Shown here: positions 46,174-59,800 of the stretch, in pieces
Layout: each line of letters starts with the position of its first letter
How positions within the stretch are numbered: the stretch's first letter is position 1
Assembly (NCBI GenBank): GCA_949592205.1
Contig: CATIUR010000001.1
Span: 310,400,250 to 310,464,249, forward strand
Direction: 5' to 3'
DNA: 64,000 nucleotides
Source of the DNA: Helichrysum umbraculigerum
Taxonomy: Eukaryota > Streptophyta > Magnoliopsida > Asterales > Asteraceae
Position numbers and translations under genes: made by a program
The notes under the pieces: model-generated
What the model saw: the letters and a program-made list of their open reading frames with translations, nothing else
What the model was told of the DNA's origin: nothing
Database searches by the model: none

Positions 46174-47568
46174 ATGTCTGATCTAAGTAGAATGATTGAG
46201 ATGGAACACGAGGTTGGAAAATCTAATGTTCCACCTAAATTGTTGAAGATTGAAGACTACTATAACTGGAAGGATAGATTTGAATCTTACTGTAGATTTC
46301 ATGATCTGTCAATCTGGATGTGTATCAAGAATGGATGCACGGCACCTACTCAAACGGTTAATAATGCAATTGTTACTCTTAATTATAACCGAATGAGTGA
46401 TCAACAAAAGGAGGACTATAAGTTGGAGAATAAATCCCATTCTGCAATCAAGATGAGTTTACCTAAGGAGATAAACCATCAACTCAAATCTTTTCAAACT
46501 GCTAGAACGCTCTGGGAAGCGCTCGAAAAAAGATGTGAGGGAAGTTCTCAAGTGAAGGCAAGCAGGAAGAATCTTCTCAAGAAACAGTTTACTGTTATTA
46601 AAGCTTTGAAGGGAGAAGATCTTGATGCTTATATCACTAGATTCTACCACTTGTTAAGTGAGCTTGACAACCATGAGATTGTTACTACTGAGACTAAAAG
46701 AACCGACAAGTTTATTGAGGGTTTACCGTCTAAGTGGGAAATGTATGGTGTGATGCTCAAGGACAATGATGAAAGGTATGCAACGATGACCTTAGAGCAG
46801 GTCATTGACAAGCTAAAAGGTTATGATTTCACTAAGAAATCGAGAGAAACAGATTCTGATCAGGTTCAGAATCCTGGGCTATATCATGGGAAATCAAATC
46901 TCTCAACTACTTCATCTAGTTCGACCACTGCACTGTTAGTTGTTAATACTGATGAAAATGGTGAAATGATAACAGATGATTTGTGCCTAGTTACCTCATC
47001 TGGTAATGAAACTAAAGGTACAACTGCTGAGAAGTCAGCTCAAGGGCATCAAAAGATGCCAATGAGTGTGAAATCTGCTGAGCAACAATTATATGTTCTT
47101 GCATCCTTTGTTGCTTCCTATGAAAACTACGTTCAGGGTAAAATCAATGATCCGATTATGTTTGATGAAGACTATGATCAGATAGACCCTGATTATCTTG
47201 AGGAAATAGATCTCCAGGATCAACTTGCAATGTTGTCTAGGAGAGTTAAAAATTTCTTAAAGAGAACTGGTAGAAAAGTGGTGGGAAATCGATCAGGGTT
47301 TGATAAGACCAAGATCAAGTGTTTGAACTGTCAATGTTATGGACACTTTGCTCGTGAGTGTAAACCACAAAAGATTGATTCTGGCAATGGCAAACAAGGC
47401 TCGGGAAGTACTCTAGCTTCCAAAGCCTTAGTTGTGAAACAGTTAGATGGATCTTATGATTGGCAACCTCAGTTTGAGGAAGCTCTCATGGCTGAGATTG
47501 ACGATCAAGAGATAGCTGCTGAGTCCACAAGCTATATGCCTACTGATGTTAAAGTAAAGGTGCCATAG
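46174..47568 (+). pseudogene. Gag of element G
   Basis: ATG 46174 (MSDLSRMIEME) to a TAG at 47566-47568, 464 codons. It contains a Copia-type Gag domain (IEDYYNWKDRF, TARTLWEALEKR, LKGEDLDAYITRFYHLLSELD) and a CCHC knuckle CLNCQCYGHFAREC near 47325. The TAG is probably a mutation, not the natural end: similar coding character continues for about 40 bases in this frame, then after a frameshift near 47608 in another frame. The product would form the particle and bind the RNA. Confidence 0.85.
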
Positions 47569-48980
47569 TGTCAAGAAAAAGCAAGTGATGATGACGTGCT
47601 GTACATGGATTAACTGCTGATATGAGTCCAGATGACTTTGTGGCACACATAGCTGAAGTACAAACTGACAAGAAAAGGGTATGTTTAGATATTCTTACTT
47701 TTGCTGATGTTTGTTATCTAGTTACTGATTTACAATCTCAAGTAAGTGTCTTAACTGTGACTAATCAGAGTCTGTCATCCCAAGTTAGCACTTTTAATGA
47801 TTCTAATAAGACTATAATATCTTAACTTGAACAAGCTAAAAGTGATGTCCTTAGGTTAAGTACAGATAAGGTAGATCTTAAGAATAAGATTAAGTCTGAT
47901 GGTTCTGATAAGATTGCACTTAGAGATACCATAAATGAAAAGGCTATAATCATAGATGGTCTCTATATGAACATTAATGACTTGAATCAAACAATAGCTG
48001 ATAGGGATAGAGAGCTAGCTTAGCTTAAGCAGAAGTTAGTTGAGCAGAATCGTAAGATTGAATCTTATAGAACTTTAGAAATGGATAAAATGCTAGATGC
48101 TCAACGTAGTGTAAAGGACAAGACTGGGATAGGATACAATGATGTACCTCATCCTTTTAATGCCAATTACACTGGTACTCCTATAGATTCTGAAATGACT
48201 GATGCTAGACCTGAGGAATTAGTAACTGATAAGCCTGAACAGTCAGAGGCACAGAAGAGTTTCGTTAAGAATCTGTCATCTGATGATAGTAAGATATCAC
48301 ATCACACCAAAATACAGTTTGTATAGGGTGGAGTGATTAATGATACTAAGACTGATGATAGGGTTAATAAGGAGAAAACTTCTGATCCTTTAGTGCCTAA
48401 GACTCCGAATGAAAAAGCAAAAGTTAGTAAATCACGTAAACAGATGTCTTGCTTCAAATGTCACCAAAAGGGACATGTAGCTTCATGTTGTCCAAACAAA
48501 AAGCCGGAAGCATCACATAAGTTAGTGATTAATGAACAGACACAAACCAATTCTAGTTCAGTTATGGACAGGTTAGGTACCAAACCGGGATTAGGTAGTA
48601 AACCTGTAAATATTCTGAAAAGAGATGGTACTCATAGTGTCTCTCCACCTAAACCTAAACGGCCTTATTCTCAATCTGATAATGTTCTAAATAAATCTAG
48701 AGATAAGACACCGTCGAGATTTAGGACCCCTAGTAGAAACCACAGTCAGTTTGAGAGTGGTTCTACTTCACATGCACAAGGACAAAGTTATGTGCCTAGG
48801 AGGTTTTCTACTCACTCTCCTCATAGGCAAAAGACTTCTGATGATCAACAACCTCAAATTCCTGTGAAAGTAACCAAGACTCTCGATGAGAACAGTTATG
48901 GTTATTTCAAGGAAGTTCAGATTGTGGATGATAAGGGACAAACCAAGACCGTAATGGCTTGGGTCCCTCTTGAAAACTAA
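47569..48980 (+). pseudogene. Gag C-terminal region of element G: coiled coil and second zinc knuckle
   Basis: From about 47613 one frame encodes a long heptad-rich region (47700-48110, for example DRDRELA then LKQKLVEQNRKIESY) and then a second CCHC knuckle CFKCHQKGHVASCC near 48451-48492. A Ser/Pro/Arg-rich tail leads into the protease. In-frame stops occur at 47823 (TAA), 48018 (TAG), 48324 (TAG) and 48978 (TAA). The last lies between the Gag-like tail and the protease in the same frame, so it could be a natural Gag/Pol boundary read through at low rate, but mutation is equally possible. Confidence 0.75.
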
Positions 48981-50734
48981 TTGTGTACAACTTGTTATGT
49001 GCAGGAGCAAACTGTGAACAAAGACAGCTGGTGGTATGTAGACAGTGGATGCTCAAGACACATGACAGGAGAACGAAGTCTACTGAAGGACTTCAAAGAA
49101 GGTCTCAAGCAAAAGGTTAACTTTGCAGGAGATAAAGGAGGAGTAATTACGGGAAAAGGAAAAGTTTCAAACGGAACTTTCACTCTTTAGGATGTGAACT
49201 ATGTTGAAGAACTAACTCACAACCTAGTGAGTGTTTCCCAAGTCTGTGATAAAGGTCATCCAGTTCATTTTAATGAAAAGGAGGCTTTAGTTCTGAAGCC
49301 AGGCTTCACAATTCCTGAAGAATGAATATTGATGAGGGCATCAAGGAAGAAGGACATCTATGCTATCAACATGGGTGTTCCTAGCTCTGCAATGGTGTCT
49401 ACATGTTTATTATCCAAGGATTCTGAAGCAGACGCTTTATTATGGCATAGGAGAATGGCACACCTGAACTTTAGAAAGATGAACTATATAACTAAGAATG
49501 GTTTAGTTCTGGGTGTACCACAAAAACGTTTCGAGTCTGAAGATAAGTGTGCTCCTTGTATGAAAGGAAAGCAGCACAAGAAACCACACAGATCTAAGAC
49601 TGAAAACTCAATCTCCTCGCCATTTGAATTGCTACACATGGATCTCTTTGGTCCTATAAGCAAGAGAAGTCTAGGTGGCAAATGGTATTGTTTAGTTATC
49701 ACAGATGACTATTCTAGATTCTCATGGGTATTCTTTTTGGGATCTAAGGAAGAAACTCCTAGAATTTTAATGGAGTTCTTTGATCTAATAGAGAATGTCT
49801 ATAAAACGAGAGTTAAGCGTATTCGTAGTGATAATGTAACAGAGTTCAAGAATTCAACGTTGAATATCTATTGCTTAAGCAAAGGGATACAACATCAATT
49901 CAGTGCACCTTGTGAACCTCAACAGAATGGTGTAGCTGAAAGGAAGAATAGAACGTTGATTGAAGCTGCAAGAACAATGCTTGCTGATTCAAAGCTTCCG
50001 GTCATTTTTTGGGCAGAAGCAGTGAATACAGCATGTCATGTTCTAAATATATTTAGAGTTCTTACGGTTAAAAAGCATAACAAGACTTGTTATGAGCTTT
50101 TGAACAATAAGAAACCTAACTTAACAGGGTTTGAACCCTTTGGAGCTTCATGCACAATATTAAAGACTAGACATCAAGCTAAATTTGGAGAGAAGGTAGA
50201 CGAAGGATTTTTCCTAGGTTATATGCCCAAGTCACCAAACAAAAGAGTCTTTAATAAGGTCACAGGACGTTTGGAGGTAGTTGTTAACATTGAAGTTACA
50301 AGCTACACACCAGATGTTCATAAGGGCTTAGATTGGCAATTTGATTATTCTGATATTTTTGCATCATTTAAAGTTCCTATTAGTGACTATGTCAGTAATT
50401 TAGAGATACCTGAACATTTATTGTTTGAAGATGGGAATATTGGTCCTGCTTCAACATCGAGTGTTCAAAATTATGGAATTAAGAAGAATGTTGACTCAGA
50501 TAAAGCTTCTACAAGTGAGTCACAACAACCTTCAGAGGATAAGTCTCAAGAAACAGAAGATCCTGATGATCTTTCTACAAAGTTTGATGATATACTTACT
50601 CCTTTGAAACACTTAAGGATATCTTCTGCTCGTACGGAAGTTGTACCTTCATTGGAAGAGATTGGTACCAATTTAGGAGATGATATACCGGTTGAACCAG
50701 TTACTACAACTAGAACGAGTAAGAATCATCCCTT
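48981..50734 (+). pseudogene. Protease and integrase of element G
   Basis: Same frame as the region upstream. The protease has WWYVDSGCSRHMTG near 49031; stops at 49188-49190 (TAG) and near 49323 (TGA) interrupt it. The integrase follows with the HHCC zinc domain (LLWHRRMAHL...CAPCMKGK), catalytic Asp in LLHMDLFGP and in IRSDNVTEF (Val where Gly is usual), and Glu in QQNGVAERKNR. The C-terminal part runs to about 50734, where a one-base loss in TTGAAAAC shifts the frame into the RT region. Order protease-integrase-RT is diagnostic for Copia. Confidence 0.9.
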
Positions 50735-52420
50735 GAAAACATCATCGGTGATATTAATACTCCGGTTCAAACTAGGCATCAATCCAGAACTAGTACATCT
50801 GAAAATCTAGAATACCAAAGCTTGTATACTGCATTGAAAGAGACAGGGATTACTAATCAATGTCTATATTCATGCTTTATCTCACAAGTTGTGCCGAAAA
50901 ATGTGCAAATGGCTATAAAGGAAAGTTCGTGGGTGGAAGCAATGCAAGAAGAACTATCTCAGTTCTCAAAATTACAAGTTTGGGAGTTGGTTGACCTACC
51001 AAAGGGAGAATATCCAATTGGAACTAGATGGGTATTTAAGTGTAAGAAAGACGATCGAGGAATCGTAATTCGCAATAAAGCTCGTCTAGTGGTTCAAGGT
51101 TTTGACCAAAAAGAGGGTATAGATTACAATGAAGTGTTTGCACCGGTTGCTAGGCTTGAAGCAATAAGGGTATTCCTAGCATTTGCATCATTCAAAGAAA
51201 TAAAAGTTTATCAGTTGGATTTTAAGAGTGCCTTTTTGTATGGCAAAGTGGAAGAATTGGTGTATGTTTCACAACCGCCAAGGTTTGCTGATCCTGAGTA
51301 TCCAGATAGAGTATATCGATTGAATAAGGCTCTATAAGGATTATATCAAGCACCTAAGGCGTGGTATGGAACACTATCAACGTATCTACTTGAGAATATA
51401 TTTACAAGAGGATCGATTGATAGTACACTTTTTGTAAAGTGGAAGAAGAATGACTTTCTTCTCGTGCAAGTATATGTTGATGACATTATCTTTGGATCTT
51501 CTGATGAAAGGATGTGTCAAGAATTTGAGAAAGTCATGAGAAAAAGGTTTGAAATGTCTGCAATGGGAGAGTTGAATTTCTTCTTAGGTTTACAAGTTGA
51601 TCAAAAGAAGCATGGATTCTTATTTCATCAATCTAATTATACACATGAGCTATTGGAACGCTTTAAGATGGATGAAAGTAAGATCTACAATACTCCTATT
51701 CCAGTCAATCATGGACTAGGTCCAGATACATCGAGTGATAGCGATGTGGATCCAACTCTTTATAGAGCCATGATCGGATCACTAATGTATCTAACTGCCT
51801 CTAGGCCTGACATAATGTTTGCTGTTTGTATATGTGCAAGATATCAGGCTAATCCGAAAGAGTCACATATGCAAGCTGTTAAACGAATCTTTCATTACCT
51901 CAAAGGGAAACCTAAGCTGGGACTTTGGTATCCGATTGATGGAGATTTAAATCTCGTAGCATATACTGATTCGGATTATGGAGGTTGCAATCAGAATAGG
52001 AAGTCTACAACCGGAGGATGTCAATTCTTAGGAGGTAGTTTAGTATCTTGGCATTGCAAGAAGCAAAGCTCGGTAGCCATTTCCACATGTGAAGCTGAGT
52101 ATGTTGCAGCTGGCAGCTGTTGTTCACAAATACTTTGGATACAACAGCAACTGCGGGATTATGGGTTGAAAGTAACCAATACTCCTATGATGATTGATAA
52201 CGAATCAACAATGTCGATAACCAATAATCTGGTGAAGCACAGTAAAACTAAGCATATTGATATTCGACATCATTTTATTAGAGACTGTGCTGAGAAGAAA
52301 ATGATAAGGTTAGTTAAGGTTTCGACTGCGGATAACTTAGTAGACTTCTACACAAAGGCTTTCGACAGAGCTCGATTTGAGACGTTGGTTCAACTAAACG
52401 GAATGAGAAATCCAGAGTGA
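50735..52420 (+). pseudogene. Reverse transcriptase and RNase H of element G
   Basis: Open from about 50735 to the stop at 52418-52420, with one in-frame TAA at 51335-51337 in KAL-stop-GLYQAP, where Copia RTs usually have Tyr. Motifs: WVFKCKKDDRG, RLVVQGFDQKEGIDYNEVFAPV, QLDFKSAFLYG, the catalytic YVDDIIFGSS near 51472, and the RNase H region with TDSDYGGC, KSTTGG, SVAISTCEAEYVA and KHIDIRHHFIRD. Length and order are normal for Copia. Apart from the one stop and the upstream frameshift it appears intact. Confidence 0.92.
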
Positions 52421-54254
52421 TTAGTCTTCCAAGGGTATTTTGTAATAGTTAGTACTTTTATGTATTATTTTCTAAAAAAAACCGTGAGGGCGTATGGCAT
52501 TCATTTGCTTGTTACCTAAGGGAAATCGCCTTCATTAAAGAATATAAAAATAATATTCTTTAAAATTTTTTCTAAGTTTTTATCTGCAAAAACTATGGGA
52601 AATGATAGTACATTAGGAGAATAAGTTTCACAATAATAAGCTTAAGTCCTAAGTATGATGTGTTAGTAGATTCAACTAAAGCTACATTAAAACTGCAGCT
52701 GTTTTATCAGGTATGTATTTATATTTATTTAATTATACACCTCTTTCCACAAGTTATAATTTGTTTGTTTTAAATGTCTAGACAGATTCATCATATGATA
52801 TACTGGTAGGCAAGTTATACAATCATTTCTAAGTGTTAAGAAGTCATAATATGTTTGATTATTATCTAGTGTATCTATTATATGATGTATGACATAAGTC
52901 TTAATTGTTGAATGATAGTAATTACATACACTGTAATTATAAAGCTATAACAAGGACAAATAGTTATAATACGGGTATTAGCTTAACTAAAGGTAACTTT
53001 TTTGTACTATGTACAGACCTGGAGCCATTAGTTAAGATAGTATTCTCAAGTATATTTTGTTTACACTAAGGTTTTCTTTGTTGTACTATGTACAGATCTG
53101 TGACCACCAGTATCTTCAAGGTATGTTTGATATTTGTCTAAACTCAAAATTCAAGTGTATGTTACATTATGTAATCACTACCTTGTCTTAAAGATCAGTG
53201 TTATGTGTTTTACTAGAATTCTTCAGTATATCATATATTAGAGACCACTTGATAATATTCATTCTAACAATAAAGATGTTGCTTAGAAATGCTAGTATAA
53301 TTTGTTTATGTGGACCATAATACTGGTAATCGTCTTAAATTGTCTATATTAAAATATTTTCACTTTCAGTGAATAATGTGTTTTTCAATTATGCTATGTG
53401 GATAAAGGTATCTAAGATATAATTTTATAAATATAAGTGGATTAATGATAAAATAAGTTGTGATTTTATTGTAATTTATTTGAATTTCATGAGGTATGAA
53501 TACTAACAATCTACTTATACTTTTTAATAACTCTAAATAGCTTGTTCTTTCTAATATGATCCCAATGCAGATAAATTCTTATTCAGTTGTTTTATTTACT
53601 CTATTGTTTAAGTGATTAATAAAATGGTACTTGATACCACTGTTTGTATTTGATTGTGTTTTTACTTTATTTTATTTTTAGCTTTATGTTTGAATAAAGT
53701 TTATAAGTTTATTAAGTTTTTAAACTTTGGAATTAAATTATACTGAATATTTTCTATTTTGAGTTGAACAATCGTAACAAATACAAGTAAAAAATAATTT
53801 TATTTTAGACTTGTACAAATAATGGGTTTTTAATTTATACTTAGCATTTAATTCGCGTTTTTATTTAATTCTGCGAGTTTGACCAGTCAAACCTACGGAT
53901 CGACTTCAAATTTCGCGAATCGAGTCAAAAGTATAAAAGGGTTGCGGATTGACCAGTCAAACCCACTGAACCCACATACTTCATGAGTTCACTTCATCTC
54001 TGCGAATCCACTTTGGCGATTAGAGCGATTTTCAAATTTCGTTTGATTTCGATTTTACATGATAGAGGAATGAGTTTTTGATCCGTAGTTTTTATACATC
54101 TTTACATTGCGATCATATTAAGGTATAAACCAACGGATTTCACCGTTTAATTCGCTCGAAATTGAAGATTTTATAAACTTAAGGTTTCGGTTTGAATTTT
54201 GAACGATTTATGTAGATTAAGGGTGTTATTTAACAAGAATCTTAAGGGTTAATG
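52421..54254 (+). other. Post-pol region of element G
   Basis: AT-rich 1.8 kb with no ORF of significance on either strand and no env-like sequence. A repeated phrase TTTGTACTATGTACAGA(C/T)CTG occurs at about 53008-53025 and 53080-53100. The motif family GCGAATCGAG/TGCGAATC reappears around 53875-54010 with TTGACCAGTCAAACC palindromes (two copies, about 53880 and 53950). It is interrupted at 54255 by element D. Confidence 0.7.
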
Positions 54255-56825
54255 TGTGACACCCCCAAATTTGATTGATTTGCGGAAGTTCGATTTGGGT
54301 GTCACTAATCAATATACAAAGCACATAAGATATAATGAACGACCACTATATGCGTCGTTTTAAACTTGTATTAATAAAGTAAACGTTTACATCAAAATAA
54401 TGTTACATTAGCTCGGTTCCTGAAGTTTAGAGATTACATAGCATAATTACTTTTACAAAATATAATAATGCAATCAAATCTCTAGTTGTATGTATGCTGA
54501 CTCGAGCTAATAATCCCTGCTTGTGCAGCCAACCTACTGCTGGGTACCTGTGATAAATACTAAAATGGGTCAGCGAAAACGCTGGTGAGCTCACAGGTTT
54601 GTATGTCAATGTATAGTTGTCAGAACCGCAAGATTTATATTGAATTTAAAATGCAATTAAGCAAAATAAAAGTTATACAATCCATGAGCACATAGTCTGA
54701 GCTTAACTTGATTTGTCAGGCCCAATTAAGGAAACCTAACTTGAAATGCCTCCTACGAGTGTCTAATCCACACTCGTCTTCCCAAATGCTAATACATCCG
54801 TTTGACCGTTTAGTGCGTGCTAACCCGGATGAGGATTGTCAATCCCATATGATATCATATACTAACATTCACGCTAAAATATTAGAGACTATGCTATAGA
54901 GGACTTTAAATTGATTAGCTTGAAACTCATATAGTATTTGAAAGTTGGCACTTGCGTTCTACTTGTAAAACAAAACAGAGCAGTAATATCACACCCCTAG
55001 TTGTAAAATAGTGAAAATGGGGCCATGAAACTCACCTGAGTCTTGAAGTGTTTAATTTAATAAACTTGAAGTAATTAGCGGTGAATTGATGTCCAAAGAC
55101 TTGAAACCTGAATGTGTCCACGACACTTGAATTGTTATTAATTGTACCGGTATCTCGAAAGACTACCATTTAAATTGTTTGTTTAACTTGATGTCCAAAT
55201 TACCCCGATTTGGTTGATTGTATTGTTACAAGTTACTTCGACTTGTTTGAGTAAATTGATACAAGTTACAACGACTTGTTTGATCTTTGAAATATGTTTT
55301 GAAAATGCGTACGGCCCGTTGGTGATTAATTGTAACAATAGTCTTGATGTTATCACATTGATTTCGAAGCGTTACACTTGAAAGGCAAATTTCATTAAGT
55401 TTGAAAAGTTGTATCGTGTAAGTGTTTTGAAGTTGTACAAGTTTGACACTTTGTGAGAAATGTGCTTACGGAATCTAAGTACGGGGATCCGGGGGCAGAG
55501 CCCCTGGCTGGGGTCGAGCTGCCAGGTCAGCTTGGAAAATTTCTATTTCTACTATATTGCTTTGAGGAAAAACGCATCTGGACTTGAAATTGGGTGAAAT
55601 CAAGTGATAAAATTTTGATCTCGACACTTAGTAAAAAGTTGTAAATATTCTGGTTTTGGCGACACTAAGATAGTGTCGCTACGGGCTTAGGCGACACTTA
55701 GTAAGTGTCGCTATATTTCTGATTTTTGATAGTTGGGGGACACTTGAGTAGTGTCGCTAAGGCGACACTTATGAATTTTGGCGTCACTAAGGGAGTGTCG
55801 CTAAGTTAAATCTGGTTAAGTAATTCAGCGACACTTAAGTAGTGTCGCTATAGGGGCTACACTTAGACATAGCGACACTTGGATAGTGTCGCTACTACTG
55901 TTTTTGGCACACTAGCGACACTTCCAACTGTTCGCCGGATTTTGAGCCGAAAACGTGTTTTCCGGCGACCACTGGTTCCAAAACTTTTACCCAACCCTTA
56001 TATGGACATTTTGGACAATTATAAACCATAAACATGTAAAAATAATCGAAAACGGAGAGTTTCGGGTTTTTGTCAGAAACTTACGCGGTGCCGAAATGAA
56101 ATTCCGGAAAGATAGAAATGTAGATCGCGTCGAGGTGATTCCTTTTCCGTAATTATTTTGATGATTTGATGTCGTTTTGTATGCTTATTTGATGATTTTT
56201 ATTGATGGTGGTGTTTGAAGTTTGAGAGAAAAAGGAGAAGAAAGAGAGAGAGAGAGATAAGAGAAATGAGAAAAGAAAAGAAATGGGGAGGTGATTAAGG
56301 GATCTCCTCCCTTTTTCAGTCTCCGCGAAGTGTCCCGTGCGGTGTTCGTTTCCCCGATCGTTTAAACGCTAAATATTTATTTTATATGTTTTAATATACG
56401 TTTTAAAATACGAAAAATTATTCAGTATTTTTGTTGAAGTATTTTACCAAATATTTAATAATTATATTATAAAAGGTGATTTGTCTCATTTTGTTTGCGA
56501 AGTTACATTTGATTCGCATTTATATTAATTGTGTAATAAGACTTGGATACGAAATATTGTTGACATAATATTTTTAAGTATGATAACGTTATTAATAATC
56601 CTTGTATTACTTAATAAAATATTGTTCACCAACGTCCGTATTAATTGAATCGAATTACCTTCGATTTGAAACTCGTACGATTTACACAAACCGCATCATT
56701 GTGTAGATATATATTCAACAATATATATGATAATTGATACATTAATTAGCCTAACACAGAACTAATTACATGTATTAAAACTTGATTAGGCACTAAATTC
56801 TAGTCCTAAATTGACGGGTGTCACA
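54255..56825 (-). repeat. 3' LTR of element D
   Basis: TGTGACACCC...GGGTGTCACA, 2571 bp. Its promoter-distal kilobase closely resembles S3, while its middle has its own palindrome array (55659-55925). CAAGTTACTTCGACTTG-type hairpin units lie at about 55195-55285. Confidence 0.93.
55659..55925. repeat. Palindrome array, GCGACACT type (element D LTR)
   Basis: Units include 55659-55679 (GCGACACTA-aga-TAGTGTCGC, 9-bp stem) and 55827-55849 (AGCGACACT-taagt-AGTGTCGCT). About six further full or half units follow, such as GCGACACTTGGATAGTGTCGC near 55874. Same LTR position as the arrays of C, S1, S3 and E, but a different core. Confidence 0.85.
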
Positions 56826-56840
56826 TTCTCCCCCTGTTAG
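56826..56840 (-). other. Polypurine tract of element D
   Basis: The minus strand reads CTAACAGGGGGAGAA next to the LTR. Confidence 0.88.
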
Positions 56841-56859
56841 AAGAATTTCGTCCCGAAAT

Positions 56860-59800
56860 TTATGTTGAAGTCGTGTTTGATGTTGAGTCAGTGAACAGTT
56901 GAGGATACTTGAGTCGCATCTGGTCTTCTCGTTCCCAGGTGAATTCCGGACCGCGTCGCGAATTCCACCTTACTTTGACGATAGGAATACGACTTTGTTT
57001 AAGTTGTCTGACCTCACGGTCCATGATTTCAGCGGGTTCCTCAACAAAGTGAAGTTTTTCGTCGACTCGAATCTCATCGAGTGGAATGATAAGTGTCTCA
57101 TCAGACAGACACTTCTTCAGATTTGAAACATGAAAAGTGGGATGCACGCTGCTGAGTTCAGATGGCAGCTGCAATCGATATGCCACTGGACCAATCCTTT
57201 CGAGGATCTCGAATGGTCCAATGTATCTGGGATTTAACTTCCCTCGTTTGCCAAATCGGACTACGCCTTTCCAAGGCGATACTTTGAGTAGTACTCGATC
57301 CCCAACTTGGAACTCGAGTGGTTTGCGTCTCACATCAGCATAACTTTTCTGACGATCACGCGCGGCCTTGAGCTTGTTTTGAATTTCGACGATTCTCTCG
57401 GTCGTCTCGTGAATGATTTCTGGACTTGTGAGTTGACTATCCCCAACTTCGGTCCAACAGATAGGTGACCGGCACTTTCGACCGTACAGTGCCTCGAAAG
57501 GTGCAGCCTTAATGCTGGTATGATAACTGTTGTTGTACGAGAACTCGCACAATGGTAGGTGTTTTTCCCAGTTTACACCGAAGTCTACTACGCAGGCCCG
57601 TAGCATGTCTTCTATTGTTTGAATTGTTCGTTCACTTTGGCCGTCGGTTTGAGGATGGTATGCGGTACTCATATCAAGTCGAGTACCCAGAGATTTTTGA
57701 AGTGATTGCCAAAATTGTGAAGTGAAACGACTATCTCTATCGGAGATAATTGAGATTGGAACACCGTGTTTGGTCACGATTTCCTTCAAATAAATTCTGG
57801 TGAGGCGTTCCATTTTGTCGGATTCTTTAATTGCTAGGAAGTGAGCAGACTTTGTGAGACGATCTACGATCACCCAAATGGTATCGCAACCGCTCGAGGA
57901 CTTGGGTAGTTTGGTTATGAAGTCCATGGAAATTTGTTCCCATTTCCATTCCGGAAGACTGGGTTGTTGAAGTAAACCAGAAGGTTTTTGATATTCGATT
58001 TTGACCTTGGAGCAAGTGAGGCACTTGCTGACATAGGTGGCGATTTCAGCTTTCATGTTCGGCCACCAGTAGAAGTCCTTGATACCGTGGTACATTTTAT
58101 CGGACCCCGGATGGATAGAATATTTGGACTTGTGAGCTTCATCCATCACCAAGTCTCGTAGGTTCCCAAATTTAGGCAACCAGATGCGGTTTGAGAAATA
58201 CCTAATCCCGTTAGGTTTGATTTCGAATTGTTTGTCCATGCCTCGCAAGGCTTCATCTTTGACATTTTCGGGTTTCAAAGCTTCGAGTTGAGCAGTGAGA
58301 ATTTGAACGTTTAAATTGTTGTGAATGGTCATACTGAGGGCTCGAACCCGAAGTGGTTTCACTCGCTCTTTCCGACTGAGGGCATCAGCAACAACATTTG
58401 CTTTGCCTGGATGATATTTGAGTTCGCAGTCGTAATCGGTAAGCAACTCGACCCATCGATGTTGCCTCATGTTGAGATCCTTCTGATCGAATATGTGTTG
58501 GAGACTTTTGTGGTCTGTAAAGATTGTGCACCTGGTGCCATAGAGATAATGTCTCCAGATTTTGAGAGCGAAAACGACGGCTCCTAACTCGAGGTCGTGG
58601 GTGGTGTAATTCTTTTCATGAATCTTGAGCTGTCGGGAAGTATAAGCTATGACTTTGTCTCGTTGCATAAGCACGCAACCGAGACCTTGATGAGAAGCGT
58701 CGCAGTATACCACGAAGTCATCGGTGCCTTCGGGTAAGGATAGAATTGGAGCACTGCAAAGTTTTTGTTTCAGAAGTTGAAATGCTGATTCTTGTTTATC
58801 GGTCAAATCGAACCTTTTGTCCTTCTGAGTCAGTACCGTGAGTGGTTGAGCTATTTTGGAGAAATTTTCAATGAATCGCCGATAGTACCCAGCAAGACCC
58901 AAAAATTGACCTACTTCAGTTGCAGTGGTGGGTGCTTGCCAGTCTTTAATAGCCTCGATTTTTGATGGGTCAACGTGAATCCCCTGACTGTCAATCACGT
59001 GACCAAGAAATTGAACGGTTTGAATCCAGAACTCACACTTAGAGAATTTTGCATAGAGCTCCTCGTTTTTAAGTAGTTCAAGGATGGTTTTGAGGTGTTG
59101 CGTGTGTTCTTCTTTGTTTCGTGAATATATGAGGATGTCATCGATGAAGACAATGACAAACTTGTCAAGGTAAGGTTTACACACCCGATTCATAAGGTCC
59201 ATGAATACCGCCGGTGCGTTGGTTAGGCCGAATGGCATCACTTGGAATTCATAATGCCCATAGCGGGTTCGGAAAGCGGATTTTGGAACGTCGGCATCGC
59301 GAACACGCAATTGGTGGTAACCGGATCGGAGATCAATCTTTGAATAACAACTCGATCCTTGAAGTTGGTCGAACAAATCATCGATTCGAGGAAGTGGATA
59401 CCGGTTCTTGACAGTTAACTTGTTCAACTCTCGGTAGTCGATACACATTCGAAAAGAACCGTCTTTCTTCTTAACAAATAGGACCGGAGCTCCCCAAGGT
59501 GAAGAACTCGGCCTGATAAATCCTCGTTCCAGGAGTTCCTGTAATTGGGTTGACAACTCCTGAAGTTCGGATGGAGCTAAACGGTATGGTGCTCGGGCCA
59601 CAGGCGCAGCACCTGGTACAAGATCGATTGAGAACTCAACCTGTCTTGGTGGTGGTAGACCAGGTAGTTCTTCGGGAAAGACTTCTGGAAAGTCTCGAAC
59701 AATTGGAACATCCTCAAGTCGTTTCTCCTTCGACTTTTTCTCCATGATATGCGCGAGGATTGCTGGATAACCCTTTCTCAAAAATTTTCGGGTTTTTAGG

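Larger units (their letters stand above)
45131..54254 (+). mobile_element. Element G: SIRE/Maximus-like Ty1/Copia retrotransposon
   Basis: Order LTR, iMet primer site, gag, protease, integrase, RT, RNase H, which is the Copia order. The unoccupied site is visible in B's 5' LTR at about 15536-15545. The large Gag with coiled coil and two zinc knuckles, the RT motif YVDDIIFGSS, and a ~1.8-kb tail after pol resemble the SIRE/Maximus lineage (inference). No env-like ORF is found in the tail. No 3' LTR appears before element D is inserted at 54255, so it should lie to the right of the window. Several stops and frameshifts make this copy defective. Confidence 0.88.

Noticed and set aside
52421..54254. 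Envelope-like ORF expected after pol in SIRE-type elements
   Set aside because: No open frame of useful length and no membrane or signal segment on the + strand in this region.
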